Source: Methylorubrum extorquens (GTDB lineage: Bacteria; Pseudomonadota; Alphaproteobacteria; Rhizobiales; Beijerinckiaceae). Taken from it: a stretch of 5,440 bases of DNA. The position numbers were made by a program, and so were the translations under genes. Positions 1 to 4,359 of this stretch are shown here, in pieces. How positions within the stretch are numbered: position 1 is the first letter of the stretch; every line of letters begins with the position of its first letter. The notes below the pieces were generated by a model. It saw only the letters and a program-made list of their open reading frames with translations, did no database searches and was not told where the DNA came from. The stretch covers positions 1 to 5,440 of the forward strand of contig JAEUAC010000343.1 of NCBI GenBank assembly GCA_019695455.1. Reading direction: 5' to 3'.

Positions 1-63
1 GGCGGCCGGCAGGGCGGCGAGGAGCGGCACGGAGGCGAGGAGCACGAGGCGCAGGGGGCGCAT
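1..63 (-). CDS. N-terminal fragment of an exported protein (signal peptide only)
   Basis: Reading the minus strand from the ATG at 63-61 gives 21 codons without a stop up to the left edge, so the gene is 3'-truncated by the window. The visible peptide begins M-R-P-L-R and continues with a run rich in Leu, Val and Ala, ending A-L-P-A-A. This is a typical Sec signal peptide with a basic n-region and a hydrophobic h-region, and cleavage would fall at or just beyond the visible end. No clear Shine-Dalgarno sequence precedes the ATG. The gene lies 60 bp downstream of the threonine aldolase on the same strand, so co-transcription is possible but not shown. The product is probably periplasmic, outer-membrane or lipoprotein. 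Its function cannot be stated because the mature part lies outside the window. Confidence 0.6.
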   Translation of the reverse strand, partial: MRPLRLVLLASVPLLAALPAA

Positions 64-117
64 GGGCTCACGATAGCACGATGCGCGATCCTCGCGTCCG
101 AATGGGGCGAGGCTGCG

Positions 118-135
118 GCCGGCTCAACGGCCGGC
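118..135 (-). terminator. GC-rich hairpin over the threonine aldolase stop codon (weak candidate)
   Basis: Two copies of the self-complementary hexamer GCCGGC (118-123 and 130-135) flank a 6-nt spacer that contains the aldolase stop codon (124-126). They can form a 6-bp all-GC stem. No T-run follows on either strand, so this is at best a Rho-assisted or imperfect terminator, and such GC hexamers are common by chance in this composition. Confidence 0.25.
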
Positions 136-1191
136 GGAGCGCGCCGCCGCGATCACGCCGTCGACGTCGGACGGCTCGGGCGCGAAGGAGCAGACCAGGC
201 GGACCAGCGCCTCGCCCGGGCCGAGCCGTTCGCCGTCGGCGAGCGAGCGCGGCGACCAGGGATGGTAGATCGTGCCCGCGGCCTTCAGGGCGGCATCCAT
301 GCCGGACGACAGGATGGCGAACACCTCGTTCGCCTGCGTCGGCCAGGCGAGGCGGATGCCGGCCACGCCCGCGAGCCCGGCCGACAGGCGCGCCGCCGCC
401 GCGTTCGCATGGCGGGCGTTGTCCAGCCAATGGTCGTCCCGAAGATAGCCGTCGAACTGGGCGGCGAGCAGCCGCCCCTTCGAGAGCGTGTGGCCGGACC
501 GCTTGCGGCGGAACCGGAGCGAGCGGACCAGATCGGGCTTGAAGGCGATCACGGCCTCGGCGGCGAAGCAGCCGTTCTTGGTCGCCCCGAAGGAGAGGAT
601 GTCGACGCCCGCCCGCCAGGTGAGGGCGGCCGGGCTGCATCCGAGCTGGACCAGCGCGTTCGCGAACCGCGCGCCGTCCATGTGCACGACGAGGCCGCGC
701 GCGTGAGCTACGGCCGCCAGGGCGGCGATCTCGTCCGGCGTGTAGACGAGCCCCGCCTCCGTCGCCTGGGACAGCGAGACGACCTGGGCGGGCATCTGCT
801 TCTCGTGCCGCGGCAGGCGGTCGATGGCCTGCCCGAGCGTCTCGGGCGAGAGCTTGCCGCCCGTGCCCGGCAGGCCGAGGAGCTTCGCCCCGTGGGCGAA
901 GAATTCCGGCGCGCCGCATTCGTCGTCGATGACGTGCGCCTCCTCGTGGCAGAGGCAGAGCCCCCACGGGTCGAGGCAGGCGGCGAGCGCGAGCGCGTTC
1001 GCGGCCGTCCCCGTCGCGACGAGCAGCGCCTCGATGTCGCGCTCGAACAGCTCGGCCAGCATCGACACGACGCGGAGTGTGATCGGGTCCGTGCCGTAGG
1101 CCGGCATCGGGCCGCCATTGGCGGCGACCAGCGCGTCGAGTACCGGACGGCTGGCGCCGGCGACGTTGTCGGAGGCGAAGTTGAAGGACAT
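124..1191 (-). CDS. ltaE: Low-specificity L-threonine aldolase (PLP-dependent, fold type I)
   Basis: This 355-residue cytoplasmic enzyme is expected to cleave L-threonine or L-allo-threonine to glycine and acetaldehyde, and related beta-hydroxy amino acids similarly. Recognisable motifs in order are FASDN near the N-terminus (residues 5-9), AYGTD at 31-35, the phosphate-binding GTAAN at 61-65, AHVIDDECGAPEFF at 85-98 (His86 is the likely PLP-stacking histidine), TEAG at 144-147, HMDGAR at 170-175 (Asp172 contacts the pyridine nitrogen) and SFGATKNG at 200-207, where Lys205 forms the Schiff base. This pattern and length match the Pseudomonas/alphaproteobacterial branch of the family (about 345-355 residues). 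The start at 1191 is chosen because GGGAG lies 6 nt upstream (1198-1202 on the complement) and the homologous sequence begins here. The open frame reaches 1386, but that extension is proline-rich shadow sequence antisense to the beta-lactamase. No key residue is missing. The gene is divergent from the beta-lactamase. Confidence 0.93.
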   Translation of the reverse strand: MSFNFASDNVAGASRPVLDALVAANGGPMPAYGTDPITLRVVSMLAELFERDIEALLVATGTAANALALAACLDPWGLCLCHEEAHVIDDECGAPEFFAHGAKLLGLPGTGGKLSPETLGQAIDRLPRHEKQMPAQVVSLSQATEAGLVYTPDEIAALAAVAHARGLVVHMDGARFANALVQLGCSPAALTWRAGVDILSFGATKNGCFAAEAVIAFKPDLVRSLRFRRKRSGHTLSKGRLLAAQFDGYLRDDHWLDNARHANAAAARLSAGLAGVAGIRLAWPTQANEVFAILSSGMDAALKAAGTIYHPWSPRSLADGERLGPGEALVRLVCSFAPEPSDVDGVIAAARSAGR

Positions 1192-1240
1192 CGGCGGCTC
1201 CCGCGGATCGGCCCCGGCCGGTAGCATGGGTGCGGAGCCG

Positions 1241-1248
1241 GAAGGAGG
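1241..1248 (+). promoter_or_regulatory. Strong Shine-Dalgarno of the beta-lactamase
   Basis: GAAGGAGG at 1241-1248 is a near-perfect anti-16S match, ending 4 nt before the ATG at 1253. It decides the start. The in-frame ATG at 1226 lies upstream of it, and the ATG at 1262 would leave a 13-nt gap. The 61-bp divergent gap (1192-1252) shows no convincing -35/-10 pair in either direction. Confidence 0.75.
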
Positions 1249-1252
1249 CTGC

Positions 1253-2134
1253 ATGGGGCGGATGGGGATCACGCGGCGCGCAACCCTCGCGGGGGCGGTC
1301 GGAACCGTCGCGTCCGGCGCGACGGGCGGCTGGGCCGCGACACCGACCGCGCTGCAGGGCGGATTCGCGGATCTCGAGCGGCGCACGGGCGGCCGCCTCG
1401 GCGTCGCGGTCTGGGATCTCGGCTCGCGGGCGCGCGCCGGCTACAAGGCGGACGAGCGCTTCCCGTTCTGCTCGACCTTCAAGGTGCCGCTCGTCGGCTG
1501 CGTGCTGGCCCGGATCGACCGGGGCGACGAGGATGCCGAACGGCGCGTCCGGTTCGCGCCGGACGACCTCGTGGCCTACTCGCCCGTCACGCGCGATCGC
1601 ACGCACGGCGAGGGCATGGGCATCGGCGAACTCTGCGCCGCCGCCGTGTCGCGCGGCGACAACTCGGCCGCGAACCTCCTCCTCGCGAGCGTCGGCGGAC
1701 CGCCCGGCCTGACGGCCTGGCTGCGGGGCATCGGCGACGACGTCACCCGGTCCGACAGGATCGAGACCGGCCTGAACGAGGGCGGGTTCGACGATCCTCG
1801 CGACACGACGAGCCCCCGCGCCATGGTCGACGACCTGCAGCGCCTGCTCTTCGGCGACGTCCTGAAGCAGGCCGCGCAGGACAGGCTCGCGGCCTGGATG
1901 GTGGCGAACGACACGGGCGGGCGCCGCGCCAGGGCCGGCCTGCCGAAGGAGTGGCGGATCGGCGACCGGACGGGGACGGGCGGCAACGGGGCCGCGTCCA
2001 CGATCGCGGTCGCGTGGCCGCCGGGACGGGCGCCGCTGCTCCTCGCGGTCTACCTTCACGGCTCGAAGGCCGCCCCGGCCGAGCTCGACGTGGCCATCGC
2101 GTCGGCCTGCCGGCTCGCCGCCACGCTCGGTTGA
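1253..2134 (+). CDS. Class A (serine) beta-lactamase, CARB/RTG-like, probably Tat-exported
   Basis: This 293-residue protein is expected to hydrolyse beta-lactams in the periplasm. Residues 1-30 hold a twin-arginine signal (TRRATLAG at 7-14, then a hydrophobic stretch and a Trp-Ala-Ala-Thr exit). Class A landmarks are CSTFK at 73-77 (nucleophile Ser74, general base Lys77; Ambler 70 and 73), YSPVT at 109-113 (Ambler Tyr105), the omega loop ETGLN at 171-175 (Glu166 and Asn170) followed by DPRDTTSP, and DRTG at 238-241. The C-terminal WMVAND, LPKEW, DRTGTGG and AVYL segments resemble carbenicillinases of the CARB/RTG type, which carry Arg at Ambler 234. Two departures from the general family pattern are visible. 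The SDN triad reads GDN at 135-137, so catalytic Ser130 is Gly. The KTG motif is RTG. Cys73 (Ambler 69) has no partner at 238. No AmpR-like regulator is adjacent, so expression is probably constitutive or low-level. The family call is secure. Activity and spectrum are uncertain because of the Ser130 change. Confidence 0.93.
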   Translation: MGRMGITRRATLAGAVGTVASGATGGWAATPTALQGGFADLERRTGGRLGVAVWDLGSRARAGYKADERFPFCSTFKVPLVGCVLARIDRGDEDAERRVRFAPDDLVAYSPVTRDRTHGEGMGIGELCAAAVSRGDNSAANLLLASVGGPPGLTAWLRGIGDDVTRSDRIETGLNEGGFDDPRDTTSPRAMVDDLQRLLFGDVLKQAAQDRLAAWMVANDTGGRRARAGLPKEWRIGDRTGTGGNGAASTIAVAWPPGRAPLLLAVYLHGSKAAPAELDVAIASACRLAATLG

Positions 2135-2158
2135 ACCGGCCTATTTCGCGCCGCGACA

Positions 2159-2186
2159 TTGAACGACGCCGGACGGGCTCTATAGG
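2159..2186 (+). promoter_or_regulatory. Candidate housekeeping-sigma promoter of the antiporter
   Basis: TTGAAC (2159-2164) and TATAGG (2181-2186) are separated by 16 bp in an otherwise GC-rich gap. Each matches the first four positions of its sigma-70 consensus hexamer. A start about 7 nt past the -10 would fall at roughly 2192-2194, only 2-4 nt before the antiporter ATG at 2196. A second -10-like CTATTT lies at 2141-2146, but no acceptable -35 sits at the right distance. The call rests on sequence match only. Confidence 0.4.
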
Positions 2187-2195
2187 CTCGCAACC

Positions 2196-3911
2196 ATGCA
2201 CGGGCTCATCCAGGACATCGCGACCTGCACCATCGCCGCCTGGGCCTTGGGCGTGGTGGCCCATTTCGGCAAGCAGCCGATCATCCTCGCCTATCTGGCG
2301 GGCGGGTTCCTCGTCGGCCCGAACGGGCTCGGGCTCGTCAAGTCGCAGGAGAGCATCGAGGGCATCTCGGAGCTCGGGCTGATCTTCCTGCTCTTCATGA
2401 TCGGTCTCGAGATCGACCTGAAGAAGGTGATGAGCTCGGGCCGCGCGATCATCGGGACCGCGGCCGTCCAGATCGTCGGCGGCGCCGCGATCGGCGTCCT
2501 CGTCTTCCTGGGCCTCGGCTACGGCATCGGGGGAGGGCGCTGGGACGCGCTCTATCTCGGGCTCGCGGCCGCGCTCTCGTCGACCGTCATCATCGTCAAG
2601 GTGCTCTACGACAAGCGGGAGCTCGACACGCTCACGGGCCGGATCACGCTCGGCATCCTGGTCCTGCAGGACCTGTTCGTGATCCTGTTCCTGGCCGTCC
2701 AGCCGAGCCTCAACAACCTCGATCCGCTCGTGCTCGCGGCCTCGCTCGCCCGCGTCGGCGTGCTCGTCGCGACCATGCTCCTCGTGTCCCGCTACGTGCT
2801 GCCCTTCCTGTTCGCGCAGGTGGCCCGCCTGCCGGAGCTGGTCCTCGTCGGCGCGCTCGCCTGGTGCTTCCTCGGCGGCGAGCTCGCCTACCACCTGCAC
2901 CTGTCGCGCGAGATGGGCGCGCTCGTCGCCGGCGTGTCGCTCTCGACCTTCCCCTACGCGCTCGACGTGACGGCCAAGGTCACGAGCCTGCGGGACTTCT
3001 TCATCACCCTCTTCTTCGTCGGCCTCGGCATGACGATCCCGATCCCGACGGTCGCGATCGTGTCGCTCGCGCTCCTGATCGTCGCCTTCGTGATCGTGAG
3101 CCGCGTGCTCACGACGGCTCCGCCGCTGTACGCGCTCGGCCTCGGCCTGCGCGCCTCGTTCATCCCGGCGCTGAATCTCGCGCAGGTCAGCGAGTTCTCG
3201 CTCGTCCTGATGCAGCTCGGCCTCGCGGCCGGGCACGTCTCGGCCGAGACCAAGACGGCCACCTCCGTCGCCTTCGTCATCCTCGCCGTCATCTCGACCT
3301 TCGCGATGACGAACTCGAACCGGATCTCGCGCCTCGTCGTGAAGGGCCTGAAGAGGGTCGGCCTCGACGACCTCGACGCCGGTACGGCGAGCGAGGGGGA
3401 GGGGCACAAGCCTCCCCGCATCGTCATGCTCGGCTTCTTCCGCACGGCCTCCTCGCTGATCGCCGAGCTGGAGCGAGAGGATCAGGCGCTCCTGCACGAC
3501 ATCAAGGTCGTCGACTTCAACCCCGTCGTCCTGCGGGGCCTCGGCGAACGCGGCATCCGCGTGCAGTACGGCGACATCTCGCAGAAGGAGACGCTGGTCC
3601 ACGCGGAGATCGCGGAGGCCGAGATCCTCGTCTCCACGATCCCGGACTACCTCCTGAAGGGGATCACGAACGAGAAGCTCGTCCGCCAGCTCCGCTCCAT
3701 CAACCCGAAGGCGATCATCATCGCCCACGCGGACGTGATCTCGGACCTCGCGAGCCTCTACGAAGCCGGGGCGGACCATGTCTTCGCGCCGCGGCTCATC
3801 GCGGGCAGCGAGCTCCGTCGCATCCTCCACGCGGCGGGCGACGGCTTGCTGGACGAGCTGCGCGCCGAGACCGACCGCCGGGTCGCGGATCGCCGGGAAA
3901 TCCTCGCCTGA
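2196..3911 (+). CDS. KefB-like CPA2 monovalent cation:proton antiporter with C-terminal TrkA-N domain
   Basis: This 571-residue inner-membrane protein is expected to exchange K+ or Na+ for protons, serving pH and ion homeostasis. Residues 1-375 are mostly hydrophobic, with about 12-13 membrane segments. Family landmarks are LAGGFLVGPNGLGL (34-47), FLLFMIGLEIDL (64-75), ALSSTVIIVK (126-135), LVLQD (155-159, Gln158-Asp159 in the ion-translocating half), DFFITLFFVGLGM (267-279) and AQVSEFSLVL (329-338). Residues 406-530 form a Rossmann-like TrkA-N/RCK domain: IVMLGFF, then VVDFNP with acidic Asp440, YGDIS (458-462) and AEILVSTIPD (475-484). The nucleotide-binding glycine motif is degraded to G-F-F-R-T-A, so NAD(H) binding is doubtful. 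There is no second RCK_C domain and no KefF-type partner next door, and I do not see the KefC regulatory loop motif. The length is a little below E. coli KefB/KefC (about 600-620). No good Shine-Dalgarno precedes the ATG. The ion specificity is not readable from sequence. Confidence 0.9.
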   Translation: MHGLIQDIATCTIAAWALGVVAHFGKQPIILAYLAGGFLVGPNGLGLVKSQESIEGISELGLIFLLFMIGLEIDLKKVMSSGRAIIGTAAVQIVGGAAIGVLVFLGLGYGIGGGRWDALYLGLAAALSSTVIIVKVLYDKRELDTLTGRITLGILVLQDLFVILFLAVQPSLNNLDPLVLAASLARVGVLVATMLLVSRYVLPFLFAQVARLPELVLVGALAWCFLGGELAYHLHLSREMGALVAGVSLSTFPYALDVTAKVTSLRDFFITLFFVGLGMTIPIPTVAIVSLALLIVAFVIVSRVLTTAPPLYALGLGLRASFIPALNLAQVSEFSLVLMQLGLAAGHVSAETKTATSVAFVILAVISTFAMTNSNRISRLVVKGLKRVGLDDLDAGTASEGEGHKPPRIVMLGFFRTASSLIAELEREDQALLHDIKVVDFNPVVLRGLGERGIRVQYGDISQKETLVHAEIAEAEILVSTIPDYLLKGITNEKLVRQLRSINPKAIIIAHADVISDLASLYEAGADHVFAPRLIAGSELRRILHAAGDGLLDELRAETDRRVADRREILA

Positions 3912-3928
3912 CCGGCCGGTTGCGGTGC

Positions 3929-3953
3929 GGAACTTTCAGGCGCGGCCAGCCTT
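3929..3953 (+). promoter_or_regulatory. Candidate EcfG-type (general stress) promoter upstream of the small secreted protein
   Basis: GGAAC at 3929-3933 is followed after 16 nt by CCTT at 3950-3953. The alphaproteobacterial EcfG (PhyR/NepR cascade) consensus is GGAAC, 16-17 nt, CGTT, so this matches 8 of 9 positions. It lies about 50 bp before the gene start in the only sizeable gap (3912-4004) of this side. I saw no sigma-70-like alternative in the gap. Chance matches are possible. Confidence 0.35.
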
Positions 3954-3967
3954 GATTTGGCGACACT

Positions 3968-3984
3968 GGGGCCCTCGCGGCCCC
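3968..3984 (+). other. Leader hairpin, or weak terminator of the antiporter
   Basis: GGGGCC (3968-3973) and GGCCCC (3979-3984) form a perfect 6-bp GC stem with a 5-nt loop CTCGC, extendable by a T-G wobble. No T-run follows. It lies 57 bp after the antiporter stop and 20 bp before the next ATG. It could therefore be an imperfect terminator for the antiporter or a structure in the 5' leader of the small gene. Confidence 0.35.
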
Positions 3985-4004
3985 GCCACCCGAGGTTTCC
4001 CATC

Positions 4005-4343
4005 ATGCGACGCTTCGCCATCGCGGCCACGGCCGCCACGCTTCTCTGCGCCGTCGGCGCCGGCACCGCCGCCCAGGCGCAGGAGCCCCTCCGCTTCAGC
4101 GTCAAGCCGCGCTCGTTCCTCGATCCGGGCAAGGTCGTCCAGCCGGGCTACTCGCCGAACCCGGCCAGCGCGCAGGGGCAGATGATCTCCTACATGATCA
4201 ATCCGCCCTATTCGAACATGCGCGACCGGTTCGGCGAAGGCACGCTGCCCGATCCGATCGGAGGCCCGTTCATCGGCGCCAGCAACCTGCTCGGGCCGGT
4301 CGATTACAACGGCCTCTACAGCTACTCGGTCCACGACCGGTAA
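4005..4343 (+). CDS. Small secreted protein of unknown function
   Basis: I do not recognise a family. The 112-residue product starts M-R-R, followed by an Ala/Leu-rich core and an A-A-Q-A-Q exit around residues 22-26. This is a clear Sec signal peptide, with cleavage likely after Ala25. The mature part of about 87 residues is rich in Pro, Gly, Asn, Ser and Tyr, has no Cys, and shows no further membrane segment. It contains short repeated-looking elements such as PGYSPNPAS (48-56), NPPYSN (66-71), DPIGGPFIG (83-91) and a tyrosine-rich tail, YNGLYSYSVHDR (101-112). It is probably periplasmic or surface-associated and rather unstructured. The ATG at 4005 is preferred because GAGG (3992-3995) lies 9 nt upstream and the signal peptide begins there. 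An in-frame TTG at 3957 would add an arginine- and proline-rich extension ahead of the signal. The gene ends 9 bp from the convergent leuB stop. Confidence 0.75.
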   Translation: MRRFAIAATAATLLCAVGAGTAAQAQEPLRFSVKPRSFLDPGKVVQPGYSPNPASAQGQMISYMINPPYSNMRDRFGEGTLPDPIGGPFIGASNLLGPVDYNGLYSYSVHDR

Positions 4344-4359
4344 GCGCTGCCCTCAGCGC
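4344..4359. terminator. Bidirectional hairpin between convergent stops
   Basis: GCGCTG (4344-4349) and CAGCGC (4354-4359) form a perfect 6-bp stem with the 4-nt loop CCCT. The hairpin starts directly after the TAA of the small secreted protein and covers the leuB stop codon (4353-4355). Its position between two convergent genes suits a shared terminator, but neither strand has a proper T-run after it. Confidence 0.5.

Noticed and set aside
64..123. Promoter for the left-edge exported gene (TATCGT near its start on the minus strand)
   Set aside because: I could not find a -35 element at a suitable distance, so the -10-like hexamer alone is not enough.
1226..1252. Earlier in-frame ATG for the beta-lactamase at 1226
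   Set aside because: The strong GAAGGAGG lies downstream of this ATG and directly before the one at 1253, and the Tat signal is better placed from 1253.
1192..1386. 65-residue N-terminal extension of the threonine aldolase
   Set aside because: The extension is proline-rich, has no family match and overlaps the beta-lactamase start region. The internal ATG at 1191 has a GGGAG ribosome site and matches the family N-terminus.
68..2059. 663-codon open frame on the minus strand across the aldolase and the beta-lactamase
   Set aside because: It is out of frame with the clearly homologous aldolase and antisense to the beta-lactamase. The translation is Arg/Gly/Ala/Pro-rich with no recognisable motif, as expected for shadow frames in GC-rich DNA.
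1743..3830. 695-codon open frame on the minus strand antisense to the beta-lactamase end and the antiporter
   Set aside because: Its highly charged Asp/Glu/Arg/His composition is what the reverse complement of hydrophobic membrane codons gives. It has no independent start signals and lies opposite a well-supported antiporter.
3911..3920. Perfect palindrome ACCGGCCGGT after the antiporter as an operator or terminator
   Set aside because: It has no loop space, so only a 3-bp stem would form, there is no T-run, and such GC palindromes are frequent here. It is mentioned only within the stop-codon pattern.
2864..3955. 363-codon plus-strand frame inside and past the antiporter
   Set aside because: It is a frame-shifted reading of the antiporter, Arg/Pro-rich, with no motifs and no ribosome site. 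The antiporter frame is intact to its own stop.
3957..4004. TTG start at 3957 for the small secreted protein
   Set aside because: It would put an Arg/Pro-rich stretch ahead of a normal Sec signal peptide and lacks a ribosome site. The ATG at 4005 has GAGG at a good distance.
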